Of a stretch of DNA of 64,000 bases, positions 25,026 to 37,600 are shown one piece after another (positions within the stretch are counted from its first letter, which is position 1; the number at the start of each line of letters is the position of its first letter). The stretch is from Pyrenophora tritici-repentis (taxonomy: Eukaryota > Ascomycota > Dothideomycetes > Pleosporales > Pleosporaceae), in the NCBI RefSeq assembly GCF_003171515.1, contig NC_089396.1, positions 1,984,001-2,048,000 on the forward strand, in the 5' to 3' direction. The notes under the pieces were generated by a model that was not told where the DNA came from, searched no databases, and was given only the letters and a program-made list of their open reading frames with translations. Position numbers and translations under genes: made by a program.

Positions 25026-26804
25026 CTACCTCTTCTCCCCACCCAAAAACCCCGCCTCCAACGCCAACGGCGTCTTCTCCTCTCCCCTACCCTGCTGCTG
25101 TCCTTGCCCCTGCGCGGCCGACCCACCAACAGGCCTCCGCCCAATCCTCGCAAGCCAACTCTCCGCACTCTGCACCGTACCATCCACAACCGCCGTAATC
25201 TGACCCATCATATCAAGCCCCTCCTTTGCAAATGCCAACATGCGATTCGCACCGCGCACCTCATCGCCCGCCGCGTTTGCACCACCGGCGTTACGACCCG
25301 CGAGCTGCCAGCGCTGCGGCACAGAAAGGAGCTGCGTGCGAACGACGGTTTGTGCGTTCTGGGGGAGCGCGCCGCCCGTATAACGAGATACGGATTGAAC
25401 GACTGATTGGAGTGTTTGCCAGATATCTGATGAGAGGGCTTTTATGCGGTCAGCGATTTGACGGACTTGCTCGTCCTTGTCGGAGGAGTCTGCGAGACCC
25501 ATTTGCGCCATTGTGCCGTTGAGTTGGTTTTTTTCGTCAATGGTGCTGGTGTTGCTGGACTGGCGTTGGGAGCGCAGGACGGCTTCGTATTCTTCTAGGA
25601 CGAGCTTGAGGGCGCGCATGACCGAGTCGATGTGTGTGGTTGCGCCGCGGAGGAGGCCGAGGCAAAGCTTTAGGGAGCGAAGTGAGGTTTCGGAGAGGGC
25701 GACACCGAGACCAGAAGTCGTCATGATGAGCTGGGTAGACCAGTTGACGCGGCGGTCTTGTGGCGTGTTGGACTGTTGCTCTGGGGCTTTACGAGATGTG
25801 ATGTCACCAGATCTGACTGCCTCCTCATAGTTTGGCGATCGCTGGTCATCGTATGCAGGAAGCGATTCAGAGTAGGACGACTGGGAGCCGCCTCTTGTTC
25901 GTGACGCTGCGGCAAGCGCATCATCCACGTCCATGGCATCGTCCGCTGGGCTAGCGATTCTTTGCCTCTTGCTTCTTGAGCTGTCGCCGTCTCCTTGCTC
26001 GAGATCGCTAGGTCGTCGGTGTCCTTCGCCGAGATATCGCCGCAGGCTCTTCTCCATGCCTGTCCTCCTACCTACAGACGATACAGTATTGACCATGGGT
26101 GATCCGATGTTACGCTCAATGAGCTCTGCGCCGTACTGGACCAGACGTGGGGTGTAGCCCTTGGTGGTGTTGTAAGCAGATATGGAGCCATTGATGGAGC
26201 TTCCAAGCCACGGGTGATTCGATGTGATGAGCGAGAGAAGCGGTTCCGGTGGTTCGGTGGTAGGTTCACGAGCAGATAGTGTGAGCGATCGCGCCGTTGG
26301 GGAGCGCACAAAGTCTACCACTAAGCGTTAGTATACATGCAAAGACGTGTGAAACTGCACCCAAAACAACGTACCTGGATTCCCAAGCCCGCTCAGCGCC
26401 TCGGCCGCTAGCCTAACGTCCGGGTCGTCCATACTGACGCTCGTCTCCCGCCTGCTCATACTGTCATCTTGGATGCTGCGTACGCTAGCCGTGTCCATGG
26501 GGCTCCCTATATCATCGCGCGGTAGGCTTTCTGGCGCCCTCGGGAACGTGGCGCTGTTTGGTGCTGGTAGTAGACCCCATTGTGACGCGTCCAGCTGCGA
26601 CCGTGGGCTATATTCTACCGAGTTGTGCGGTGTGTGTCGTGGCTTGGTCTCGGGCAGATGCAACGACTTGATACCCGGCAGCGGACCATGGTCCGGATGA
26701 TGGCTCGGTATATGCGTCGGAACTGACGGTAGGTTTAGGGACTCAGGCTCGTGTTGGGTATAAGCAGGCGGCGGGGGACGTTGTAGTGGCCGTTCTTGCT
26801 CCAT
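25026..26804 (-). CDS. Opi1-family transcriptional regulator (CCG-8-like)
   Basis: Exons 26804-26375 and 26320-25026 join around a 54 nt intron (GTACGT, CTAACG branch, TTAG), giving 574 aa. The protein opens with a proline-rich MEQERPLQRPPPPAY segment. A conserved block follows the junction (SLITSNHPWLGSSINGSISAY, then RLVQYGAELIERNIGSPMVN), typical of the Opi1/CCG-8 family, and then a basic KRQRIASP patch that may be a nuclear signal. The Opi1 helical core is near residues 345-395 (LRSLKLCLGLLRGATTHIDS onward). Yeast Opi1 represses inositol/phospholipid genes and senses phosphatidic acid; Neurospora CCG-8 is clock-controlled and affects azole response and sterol/lipid metabolism. A link to the PDR pump about 4 kb away is only speculation. 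The start at MEQERP is preferred over an upstream in-frame Met at 26843. Confidence 0.88.
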
Positions 26805-28044
26805 TGTGTTCCTCGAGACGACGAGCGTGACATGGGCAATCAAAAGCGACTACCCCACGTTTCCTGTATGCGCAAACCACGTCCAAGTTGTGCGTGCGCG
26901 CCTCGTCGGGTTTGTCGTCTTGCGCTTTGCTAACTCCGCCAAAGCCGTCGCAATTCTCAATGATGGGCGCGGAGGGAGCGCTCGAAAGAGTAGCGCGCTC
27001 CGGTCAAGCGTAACCGGACGTCGTAGAACCGAATCGGGATGCGATGATGTCTTTCAGGAGACGCCAGCTTCACTAACTGCGAAGCATGGTAACACGGCTG
27101 TGAAAGCGGGATGGGGAACGGAATCGTCGGCTATCGCATGGTCGATCGACACAGGCAAGATTTGAGAGGATCAAGGCCGAACAGCAAATTGGGGGTCACC
27201 ACAAAGCCATGATTCTCACATGTCAGTCTTATCACATGTCACAGGCGCTCCACCCAATGAACTCCACACATGCTTCTTGGCATGCATCAATGCGATTCCG
27301 AGCAACGTGGAACCGGTAGCCCGTTATACCTGCTGCTGGCACTGTTATTGATAATATACACGTCTGCCACATGTACATTGCTCAGTTTCTTCCTGTTAGG
27401 CGTGCATTGCTGTGTCCGCCTCGGTATCTCCATCATAGTGCGTCAGCCTGAAGAATGCCGCCGGCAGTGTGATTCACCGGCCTGACTGATCTTACCAATT
27501 ACGGCATCTCGTCTCCTGGATCTTTTGCACGTGGAAAGTTAGTCGGCCTTCCCCACAATAAGCCTTGCAGCGCCGGTAGCTGAGAGTGGCAAAACAGAGT
27601 GCCGGAACTAACAAGCGGTACATAGACAACACACGACACGTGAAGATGACGACGACTTGATGATTATGCATTACATGTCATTCCTCTACTTGGTACATCA
27701 GCCGAACAGCCCATGCCAAAGCCCAATACCAACACCGTAGATTGTCGTAAAGCAGACCGACCAACCATGCTCTTACGTGCTTTTATCGTAACGGGGGATG
27801 ACTAAAGTGTCCATCCCCAAACATAGCAATTACAAGAAGTACAAAATTTGTCGCCCACCTGGGTCTATCGTAGCAGAACGAAGTGCTAGGAGCCTGGCCA
27901 TGCGGGAGCTCCTGTTGTCTGATTGTGTTCCGTGTTGCTCGCTACACAGATTCGTGAGATGATGCTTGAGACATTTGTGCATCATCCAATGCCTCAAATA
28001 GCTCAATCGACCCCCCTGCACCGCGCCTCTCCAAGTGAACCCGT
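26805..28044. other. Intergenic: Opi1-like promoter and elongase 3' region
   Basis: No gene seen in 1.2 kb. An open frame at 26806-27165 (+) lies antisense to the promoter and has no domain. Sequence 27240-28040 has only short frames. Confidence 0.5.
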
Positions 28045-29238
28045 CTACGCCTTGCGACTGCGGGTCGCCCGTCCGTTGGGAGTACCATTGGGCGAGGCTC
28101 CTGTAGCAACACCGTTAGCGGCTCCACCACGAGTGATGGAAAGACGCCTGCGGGCTTCACCAACAGTCGGCACCTTCTCATCCTTCATCTCCACCAACGC
28201 GCTGGTAGCCCTGCGACGGCCCTTGGGCACCGGCTTCTTGTACGTGGCGAAGTAGAATGCGAGGAAGAGGAATAGGTACGACGTGATGATGCAGATACCC
28301 GAAATGGCCGCGAATTCCTCGCCAGCGCACTCGCCCATGTTGGGCATGTGTGGCCAGTAGGTGCTAGTGAAGTAGGTCCACGAGGCGAAGTAGATGAAGC
28401 CTGGAATCTGTTAGCCCCTGGAAACCACAGAAAAGAATGAAGAAACCTACCGAGGTCGAGGACGAACTGGGTGATCTGGCCAACGGTGATGTACTTCTTC
28501 CACCAGATGCGGATGCCTCGCGCGCTCTGGAAGTAATACCAGTACATGACAACGTGAACAGCCAGGTTCAGGGTGATGACGGGCCATGAGACGGGAGTGT
28601 GTCCAATGAGCTGGGTGTAGCAGAGGAGAGCGGTCGCGCCATGGTGGTAGGTGTGGAGGAAGGCTGACGCTGTTAGCTACGCAAATTGTAGGCCGAGTAG
28701 GTGCACATACTCAAGGGCTTCTTCTTCAAAAACAGGAAGCACGTGTCGATCAGCTCGAGGAACTTGGTGAGGTAGTTGAGCTGCTTGGATTAGCTCAGAT
28801 CAAGATGACACGGGGCGTTGGACATACGTAGTAGAGAATGACAAGCTTATCCGTCCAGCCACCCTGGTGGTCGCAAATGGCGAAGAAAAGACCTTTCCGC
28901 GCAACCGTGGGGATCAATTGCTCCGCGAAGAGCAGCAGGAGAGTCCCGCTAATGGCCGTGAGGTAAAAGTTGTGCACCTTGAAGAAAAAGTTGAGCTTGA
29001 ACGGCTCACGGTTGCGCATAAGCTCCCGGCCCCCGAAGATTACAATGTAGTATGTGATGAGCGTAATAACACAGACTTTGAATGTCGAAAGCGGCGTCTC
29101 CCCTTGTACGAAGCGGAAATCCTGCGGCTTGTACCCTACGATGGGCTCAAACACCTTCTCGAAGATGGGCCATAATGCCAGACCGAAGGGACGGTCGAGT
29201 GTTGGCGGGCCAATTTCCAGCCAATCCGTTCCACCCAT
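28045..29238 (-). CDS. ELO-family very-long-chain fatty acid elongase
   Basis: Four exons: 29238-28828, 28780-28711, 28663-28451 and 28400-28045, with short GT-AG introns, giving 349 aa. Junctions rebuild [35 protein letters not shown] and [14 protein letters not shown], all ELO hallmarks. The HxxHH active-site box (H164-T-Y-H-H168) sits in a multi-helix ER membrane protein. The enzyme would catalyse the first, condensing step of fatty acid elongation (acyl-CoA plus malonyl-CoA). The [18 protein letters not shown] version is that of yeast Elo2/Elo3, which make the C20-C26 acids of sphingolipids, so that role is likely. The C-terminus is a basic, Gly/Asn-rich cytosolic tail ending RSRKA. The gene is intact and the start is the Met of [12 protein letters not shown]. 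Confidence 0.95.
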
Positions 29239-30713
29239 TGTGTGTGATGTCGACTCTGAGTTTTGCGGACGTTGTGTTGTTGTCGTGTATGTGGGTTCGA
29301 GAGGTGGCCCTGGATCTGACAGGCTACGTAAACAAGTGGGGACGAAGAGATGGCAGCCGCGACCGGGAAAAGGCGAAGCACAAAGGAATGAAGAGAAGAT
29401 GTGAAGAAGTAAATCTCTCACCGGGCTGGGGAGGGAAACTGGTGCAGCGCGCAGAGAAGGTTATGAAGGGCCGGCGATGAATTTCTGGCCGCGCCGGAAA
29501 GGAGGTCGGAAATGACTGCTGGGTACTGGGGTCTTCCGCCATTCCCGCAGGGCTAACGCGCCCGCTGCCCGTCCCAAATTTCCATACACCCCGTCCCGAG
29601 GCGAATGCATGTCTCGCTATTGGCCGTGCGACTACATTATCGCATAGTTGTCTTTCCCCCTTTGCCTAGAACTAAGGTTGCTAGTAGTCGGTTACCTTTT
29701 TTGCCAAGTGCACCCAGCAGGTGGTTCCCGGGCACCACGCCATGCAGACCTCAAAACCCAAGTGTGATTGTTGGTACCTACGCATGCCAAACGTGTCCCT
29801 CGCAGCACCGATGACATGTGCACATCGTTATAGTTTAGGCGGGCCAAAAATTCTTACTCCGCCCTGACTCGACTGTGGGAGACTCCTATAAAGGAAAAGC
29901 GATGCAGTCATTCGGAAGGCTTGGCTATCCGGACGCCGAGCGAGCATCTGCTGAATCGCTTCAGGGGGTAAGAGTGACAACAAAACAATAACAACAACTT
30001 CACAACAAGCAAGTGAGCCGGCTAAGCAAACATCACATTCGGAAACACTGGGTGAAACGTTTCATGCTATGAGCATTACTACCGTGATAGCCAATGGCGT
30101 ATCTCGAGAAAAGATTGAGAGACCTTGTAGTGAGCACGTAGAGTATTGCATCATCGATACTTGCACACCATGTTCCGATGATCATCAATCCACGATGGTA
30201 ACATCGGCTTTCACTCTGTGATTGCGAGGATGCCCCTTCCAAGCAGCCTACACCGTACTCCCGTCCAATACCATCATGGCAGGGAACCTTGGCCAGACTA
30301 ACCAGCCAAAATAAGCAATCCAATGCAACCCTCGCAGTTTACTCTACTTGACGTTTGTTTTGTTTTACATCTCACCAAGACTAGTTACCGCCGTCAGCAA
30401 CTTTATATGCATCCCCCTCTCCCTCACACGCAGCATTACATCAAGTTGAAAATTTCTTTACATTCGGTGTCTATAAGTCGGGAGAAAAACCATATTCCAT
30501 AATCCTCCACACCCTTACAAGACTCAAGAAGAATTATCACCCTGAACACCACTTGTGAAAAGTCCGTCTTGTTTTGGAGCCAGAAAAAAATTCCGCGACC
30601 GCTTTGATGCCAGCGTAAACCAACCACACAATATCGCAACTACAATCCATCCTCAAAAGCGCTACAGGTGGACCAGACAACAAGAAGACGAGAAAAGAGC
30701 TACACCACAAGCT
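29239..30713. other. Intergenic, no supportable gene
   Basis: The region is the upstream side of the elongase and the downstream side of the B56 gene (both minus). A plus-strand TATAAAG-like motif near 29887 has no open frame behind it. I see no tRNA, repeat or domain-bearing frame. Confidence 0.5.
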
Positions 30714-33352
30714 TTACGAGCTAACAACCCTGGTAATGGTACCCCCAGAATTCGCCCTAGCACGTCCAGTGGGCGCTCGCGACGAGACGGCGTGGCCAGA
30801 AGAAGAGTTGGGGCGACTGTTGCTACGCGGTCGACCAGCCGTGCGACGAGCACTGGATGACACGTGGTGCTCCCCTTGCGAAGAGTGGTGTCGGCGCTGC
30901 AAAGACGCAAGCACAAAGACGTCAGATCCACCTGAATTGAAGTGCAAGTCTTGAACAACAAGGAAAAAACCCTAGGAATCTAGGAATAGAATTAAGAGTA
31001 CATCGATTCGGCCACAGAGAAAGCTCATCCCGAGTTCTAGGGACTTAAGAATCAACGTACCGAGGTTTGGCTGCCTTGACGCTCATATTCCTTCGGCCGC
31101 CTGTCTCTCGGTGCCGTCTCGTCTTGCAGATGGAGATTCTCCAATCGTCCTTGACTCAGTGGATCCGAGTCGTCCAAGCGCATCGCGGACTTATCCGCCG
31201 TCCCATTTGACCGTGATTCGGCAAGCTTAGTAAGTCGATCCCAGCGATCTTGTCGACTTTGCTGCCTTTGCGTTGCGTTGTTCTGCGACTCCGCATAATC
31301 ATGCGAACAGTCGTCGAAGAGCTGTGGGTTCACTTCCATGAAAAGCTTCATGGCGTTGTAAACCATACCATGAATTGTGCTACACGTCGTGTCAGTCTGT
31401 CAATCTAGCAACAGACTGCTGTTACTAACCGGTTCCAATGACCCTTTGAGTTTTCGTAAAGTGGTGCAAACATAATCGGCAGGATGACTTCAACATTATC
31501 GCTGACAAGATTGCAGAAGTATTCGTTGTTCCAGAAGTAAAGCGCTCTCTCGGCGACCTGGAAGTGGGGGCTGGCGACCGACTTTGCTAATTGATTGAAG
31601 AGCGGCTCTTGCACCTTGGCGAATTCGGCGGGGTCCATAACCTCGAATATGTCTTCGACTTCGTTGAGGAACATAACCTCTTTGGTGCTGTTGACTTTTG
31701 GCCAATATCGGAGAAGACCCAAAACAACCTGAACATGTAAGCCTAGCCTATTGGATCTGGCGTATGTCCCTACCTCTTCTGTCAACGCTGCATCTTTTTC
31801 CAAGAATTGGACGATGCAGTACGCCAACTGTGGATGATACATGCTCAGACTCTTGACTTTGTGCAGCGGGATGAGCACCCTAGTGAGGAAGAGCTTGTGC
31901 TCCTCCTTCAATGGCAGAGCGAAACCGTTGATGATGGAACCAAGAATTTCGAGCAATTCAGCGATGCCGTTGAAGCGCTCCGTTTCGTATATGAATTGAA
32001 AGAAGACGTTGTTGATGGAACGACGAATGTACGAACGAAGGTTGAGGAATTTGCCATATATGCGATGCAGCGTAGTTTTGAGGAAATCGCGTTCTCGGGG
32101 ATCTTCAGAATCGAATAGCTCGAGTAACTGGGAGTGTTAGCGAAGTGCGCCATGACGACAGATGTTAGTGGCCTACGTTGAGCACGAAGCTGTGGTCTAT
32201 GTATGCCTTGGCAATGTTTGTGTTGAAATCCTGACTCTCAATGAAACGAAGGAAGAACTCGTAGACGACCTGAATGTGCGGCCACGCTACCTCCAAGACG
32301 GGCTCGTCTTCCTCGGGATCAAAGGCCTCGCCTTGGGGGTTCATAGGGGGAGGAATGGGACGGAAGAGGTTCTTGGCGAACATCTCGACTACACGCGGGT
32401 ACATCTTCTCGGTGATGACCTGGCGGTTGTTGGCGACATAGTCGAGCAGCTCGTGCAGGGCCAGGCGCTTGATCTCCTTGGACTTCATGTCACCACTAGC
32501 ATCGTTGAAATCGAAGATGATGTTGCACTGGTCAATCTTTTGCATGAAGAGCTCCTCGCGTTTATTGGGGGGCACTTCGTGAAAACCGGGCAGCTTCTCC
32601 AACTCGCGCTGGCGCTGGTCTGAGATGTCGAAGCGCGACGAATGCTGGCGTTTCGGCGTTCGAATGCCCTCGATAGCGTCCTTGGGCGTTGCTTGAAGAC
32701 GGTCGAATATGCCCGACTTCTGGCCCGCCTTGGGAGGCGCAAGGTCACTCGGCATCGTTTCGGCGGCACCAGGAGGGGGAACGTGCTGTGGAAACAAATT
32801 AGTCTACTAACACGACGTGGTGTGCGAGATCGAACGTAAGAGTACTTACGGGAGCGCTTGGGCTGATGACAACGCTGGGTGCCAGTGGCTGCCCGAGCCT
32901 AGAAGGCGTGCCTGGACCTGAAGCGCCAGCGTTGCCAACACTGCCAGGGCTCAGAACACCCTGGCCGGCAAACGACTGAGAGCCGCCTGCGAGAGAACCC
33001 GATGACGGCTGCGAGTTGTGCTGCAGCGACCCAATGTTGCCTGAAGCACCATCGGCGGCCGACTGGCTCTTGCTGCGCGCATCGGTGAGCTGCGTCTGCG
33101 ACGAGGAAGGCGTGGCCTGAGCCGAGCCAGAGGGCGAGTTGGATGCTCCGAGTGAGGGCGAGGCCGTCCCGGAGGTCGAGTCTTTCTTCTTAGATGACTT
33201 GCTGTCCTTGTCCTTGCTCCGCGAGAGCTGTTCGGACTAGATATGTTAGTCTCCGCGCATAGAGAGGGGTAAGAGGTACATGTTCCGCAGGGGTCCAAGA
33301 AGAGACGGGGACTTACGACCCTTTGCCTGAAGCCCTTCATGACTGTCGACAT
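30714..33352 (-). CDS. Protein phosphatase 2A B56 (B') regulatory subunit
   Basis: Seven exons: 33352-33317, 33236-32850, 32785-32177, 32127-31774, 31728-31430, 31379-31061 and 30896-30714. Every junction keeps frame and the product is 728 aa. The N-terminal 190 residues are Ser/Gly/Pro-rich and disordered, as in yeast Rts1 and S. pombe Par1. The B56 HEAT-like core follows, with hallmarks [17 protein letters not shown], then [59 protein letters not shown] and PEFAKV-like [20 protein letters not shown]. The last 61 codons, after a 164 nt intron, form a basic Ser/Arg tail. B56 directs PP2A to substrates through LxxIxE motifs and acts in mitosis, centromere protection, stress and septation. The first exon is only 36 nt ([12 protein letters not shown]). 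Intact. Confidence 0.94.
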
Positions 33353-34260
33353 GCGCCCACGGCCAAGGTAAGCGCTACGCTGGTGGTGTAGGGACGGGCG
33401 TCCGAATTCGAGCCTGGCCTCGGGGGGCGTCTATGAACAAATCGCAAGCCAGCAGCGCCAATGGAGAAGAGCGAAGAGGCGCACACACGATAAAGTGAGG
33501 ACGGGCGAGCGTAGGGCTCAGATCGACATGGAGGAGAGACGCGTAAGGTAATGGGGAGTGGCTAGTGTCGCCGTCTAGAACTGGTGCACAGGGAGTCGGT
33601 GGAGGGAGGAGCTCGCGAGAAGGGGGGTCAGACGGCAGCTGGCGCCCTAACAACCGTGTGGTGACGTATTGGCGCTCTGACTGAGGGAACGGCGGAGGCT
33701 GGAGAGCTGGACAGATGAGTTCGATCAGGTCGTCAACTGACAACTCAGGGCTGCTGCCAGACAGACAGCGTCGAGTGATTCGCGCTAGCCGTCCCGTAGC
33801 GAGGCCGTGCGTTTGGACCCAAGCCCCGCCGCACCCGTCACGACATCATAAGTACAGCGGACATGCGACAGTGAGAGAGAGGGGGGGAGTAAGAGGTTAG
33901 ATGCGCATAAACGGTTCCAGAGCGTATACGAGAGCGCGCAATTACTGTGACCTGGTCTACCTAGCTACATGTATGCTTTTACGCAGACCCGTGACCCGGC
34001 CCTAGTGCTGTAGAGGAGGCTGCGACGGACCCTCGCATCCCTACCAGGGTCTGCATCTCCATCCGGACTACTCTCCTTTACCTATACGGAAGGGGGTATA
34101 TAAAACCCTGGGATCACAAAAACACGAGCCTGGCAGCTATTGGGGTGGTAGCGAGCTGTCATACGTGCGTCTTGGACTGTCTGGGTGCAACACCAGTCGA
34201 CATTGAAAATCTCTACCTTGAAAATCTCCATCTTGGTAGTCACTGTGAAACCATACCAAC
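33353..34260. other. Divergent promoter region of B56 (-) and TFIIIC tau95 (+)
   Basis: The two conserved genes are transcribed away from each other. Frames within the region have no domain. A TATATAAAA box at 34097-34105 points toward the TFIIIC gene. Confidence 0.6.
34097..34105 (+). promoter_or_regulatory. TATA-box candidate upstream of the TFIIIC subunit gene
   Basis: TATATAAAA lies about 156 nt upstream of the ATG at 34261, at a plausible distance for a fungal promoter with a leader of about 100 nt. Position and sequence only; no transcription start is visible. Confidence 0.45.
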
Positions 34261-36335
34261 ATGACCAGTGAAAACACTGCTGCTGCAACTCAGCATGCAC
34301 CGTGGCTACCCGTTCCGTCACGTGCCATATCCGTAGTCGAGCACCCGGCAGTCATCAAGAACATAGACAAGGGCATTACCTCTCTAGGCGGGCCAGTTAA
34401 ACTGAGCAAGGTCAGAAAGACACATTTTCTGTCGACCATATTTTCACTGACACGCGGCAGGGTCTGCGCTCAAAACTGGAAACCACGACCAACGCAGAGG
34501 GTGATGACGAACTCAAAAAACTCATATCCGTGTCCCTACGACCAGATGACCCCTTTGCCAAGCGTCTACTGTCGACGCCAGTGAGGACCAACAACCTGCT
34601 TCTCAAAGTAACAGTGCCCAAGCGAACGGGCCGCAAACGAAAGCGCGGGTCGTCAGGTCCCTTCCTCACCGAAGACGAGGTCGGAAGTCGCGGCAGTCAG
34701 CCCTACGTCGATGCATCAACCATCTACAGGATCCTCCAAGACAATGCGTCGACATATAAGGTCGCTCTTGCCGGTGTAGTCGACGAGGCGCATCGGTTCC
34801 GAAGTAAGCTATACCAAGTTGAATGTATCTATTCGCTGACAAAATGTCTAGATATGCCTGATATGCAATATAATGCCTCCCACAACAATACTATGGTTGC
34901 TCTGCGCGATCATGTCCTGCCCAATCGATGTAAGACCAGTCCAGCTATATTCGATCGTCTTCTGACACTGCCCTAGACCAACTGTTGAAAAGCTTTGATG
35001 TCAATACAGAAGCTGGTGCAGACCTCAACAAAAGCGTTGGCCCATCACCAGAGTTTCTGCAGATGCCGATTGCATTCAACTATCGGTAAGCTCTCCACTA
35101 CAATATCCTGAGATATTCTGACCCAAGACAGGTTCCAACAAAACGCCAACGTCAAGTACACTGACACAGGTGTGGTCAACATACAAAGAAGCTTGGCCTA
35201 CAACGCATACACCATCATCAAGCCCACCGATGAGCACGTGCCGACTGGACCCCGACTTGGCCTTCCTGCAGAAAGTAATCTTACGCCATATATGCAGGCC
35301 TTGATTGCAAACATTAGAGCTCTACTCCTCCACAGGCCTATCGTGACCCGGCAGCTCCTGTACAACAAGCTCGGATGGGACAAGCGAACCAAACTCAGGC
35401 AGGCAGCTATATATTGTGGATTCTTCTTCGAGAGTGGACCGTGGCGGGAGGCTCTTGTGCGTTGGGGAGTTGATCCCCGCAAGGATCCAGAATACCGCAG
35501 ATACCAAACGGTATCGTTCCAGTCATATGTCAAATCAGGCATCTCGAAGCACCGTATAGCCTTCGATCAGCATGTCATAAAGCTAGCCAAAATGTCTCCG
35601 GAAGAACTAGAGACTGAACATACCTTTGATGGTGTTAATGTCTCCCAAACTGGTAACCTCTTTCAATTCTGCGATATTACAGACCCTCTCATCGCAAAAA
35701 TTCTGGCCACAAACGACATACGCACGACCTGCGCACCAACCTTTCAAGGATGGTACCATGCCGGAACATGGGCTAAAGCGACGGTGATCTTGAAGGACAA
35801 GATGAACACGATTGTCGGGGGTGAAAAGCCGGATGATAGCATATACCAACGTATCATGGAATGGCCCGAGTTATGGGACGACAAGGAAATGGCAGCTGCA
35901 TACAGAGCAGAGATCGACAATCGTCAAGTCCATCATGAGAAGCGGAGGGAGCACCAGGTAATGCACAACGTGCGCTGTGCAGCCAAAAACCCACGATACG
36001 CGTTTGAGCAAATGGAAGCGCTTAAAGAACGGGAGGGAGATGTTGGTGAGGAGCAGGAAGCGGAAGATGTCGACGTTCCAGAAGACATGACAGAAGAACC
36101 TGTATCGGAAGATGTACTAAACGCAGATACCGAGCCAGAGCAAGAAGACGAGGACGAGGACGAGCGAGAAGGCGAGGAAGAAGATGGCGACGATGAGTTA
36201 CAGGGCGACGAACATTACAATGATATGTATGGAAGCGATGAGGTTGACGAGGATGATGACGAGGATAGCCCTCTGATGTCTCTTCGAGCAGCATCAGAGG
36301 GCCCAGTTCCATTCGGGGGCTACTACAGGGTATAG
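34261..36335 (+). CDS. TFC1: RNA polymerase III factor TFIIIC subunit 5 (tau95)
   Basis: Five exons: 34261-34410, 34461-34803, 34852-34929, 34977-35085 and 35132-36335, giving 627 aa. The N-terminal part (WLPVPSRAISVVEHPAVIKN, then GITSLGG, SLRPDDPFAKRL and NNLLLKVTVPKRTGRKRKRG) and the central block (PYMQALIANIRALLLHRPIV, LRQAAIYCGFFFESGPWREA, KDPEYRRYQTVSFQ) are tau95/Sfc1 hallmarks. The C-terminus is a long Asp/Glu-rich tail, as in yeast Tfc1. The subunit belongs to the tauA module of TFIIIC, which binds the A box of tRNA genes and recruits TFIIIB. The first intron has a GTCAGA donor, weaker than the others; the remaining introns are standard. Intact. Confidence 0.92.
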
Positions 36336-36788
36336 AAATGCAAGGTAATACCCGTTTGGCTTTGGTGTCGGAGATGCATGCTATCGTCGAATCCGCATTG
36401 TCATCATCTTTGCGGCATGACCTACTCGTGAAGAATTAGGCAGGTAGTCCGACATGGAGATTCTCTTCAAGAACCGTCAAAGACAGACTCCAAGTACACT
36501 GAGACATTGAATGTAGTCTCATAAAAAGACAATTGACACGATCAATTCAATGTCAAAATATATGCTGTGGTGTAGTGACTATGGCATCAGTCCCAGAAGC
36601 ATGCGCGGTCCCACTTTTCCGTGCTTGGCTTTGAGCGCAACCCGGATCGCCTGAGCTTTCGTTTTCATAACCTCACGGGAAATCGACCCACCGACACAAC
36701 CACCACCTACCACACATCGCCGGCTACGCACGCCCAGTAGTCCTTCTCTCTCCTTCCATAGCCATCCGCCAGCTAATTGAACCGCATC
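36336..36788. other. Intergenic: TFIIIC 3' UTR and COX6 promoter
   Basis: About 450 nt without a coding frame of its own. Antisense frames over the COX6 first exon extend into it and are shadows. Confidence 0.6.
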
Positions 36789-37600
36789 ATGTCCTTCGTG
36801 CGCGCCGCGTCCAAGGTCAGCCGAGTGGGCGTGCGAGCCCCGGTTTGCCGAGCAACACCCGTTGCACTGAACGCTTCGCGCGCTTTCTCGCAGTCGGTTG
36901 CCCTCAAGAGCGACGCGCATGCCGAAGAAACATTTGAGGAATTTACCGCCAGGTACGAGGAATCCAAAGAGGGGCTCTAGCGTCGGGTGGAGATGGAGGG
37001 ACCTAAGGACGACGGGCAGCCATTGAGCCCGATGGAGCATACCAAGAGCTGCAGCACTGACAATTATTTCTTGATTGCAGATATGAGAAGGAGTTTGAGA
37101 AGGTTAACGACGTCTTCGAGCTTCAGGTATGTTTGTTGTGCCCACCGTGGCCCGCACCGGGATTACCCGATATGGATTGGGCGAGCTGGTGGGCTGTTAT
37201 GAAGACGTGCAATGGCTAACCATTCGTAGCGAAACCTAAACAACTGCTTCGCCTACGATCTTGTCCCCTCACCCGCCGTCATCACTGCCGCGCTCCGTGC
37301 TGCCAGGCGTGTCAACGACTTCCCCTCGGCTGTTCGGGTCTTTGAGGGTACGTGACTCACTCTACCCCACTAGACGCATGCAAATGTCTTTCGCAAAGTC
37401 GAGATATATGGTAGGACTTGGGAAAATGCTGTGTCTACGGTCAATGCGTAAAAAAGGGTTGGTCGCTAACATACGTCACAGGTATCAAATTCAAGGTTGA
37501 GAACAAGGGTCAATACGCAGAGTACCTCCAGGAGCTCGAGCCGATACGCGAGGAGCTCGGCATTCCGCTCAAGGAGGCTTTGTACCCTGATGAGAAGTAG
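36789..37600 (+). CDS. COX6: Cytochrome c oxidase subunit VIa-yeast/Va-mammal type (COX6)
   Basis: Four exons: 36789-36952, 37081-37126, 37230-37347 and 37482-37600, giving a 148 aa precursor. The N-terminal 38 or so residues are Arg/Ser/Ala-rich with no acidic residues, a mitochondrial presequence ending near RAFSQSV. The mature part has the COX5A-family blocks EEFTARYEKEFEKVNDVFEL, NNCFAYDLVPSPAVITAAL, RRVNDFPSAVRVFEGIKFKV and YLQELEPIREELGI. The protein is a nuclear-encoded matrix-side subunit of respiratory complex IV. Three introns in such a small gene, two of 100 nt or more, are notable but normal for filamentous fungi. Intact. Confidence 0.95.

Noticed and set aside
16266..29238. A possible functional cluster of PDR pump, Opi1/CCG-8 regulator and elongase (all lipid or azole related)
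   Set aside because: The genes are separated by 1-4 kb of non-coding DNA, belong to conserved housekeeping families, and nothing in the sequence shows co-regulation.
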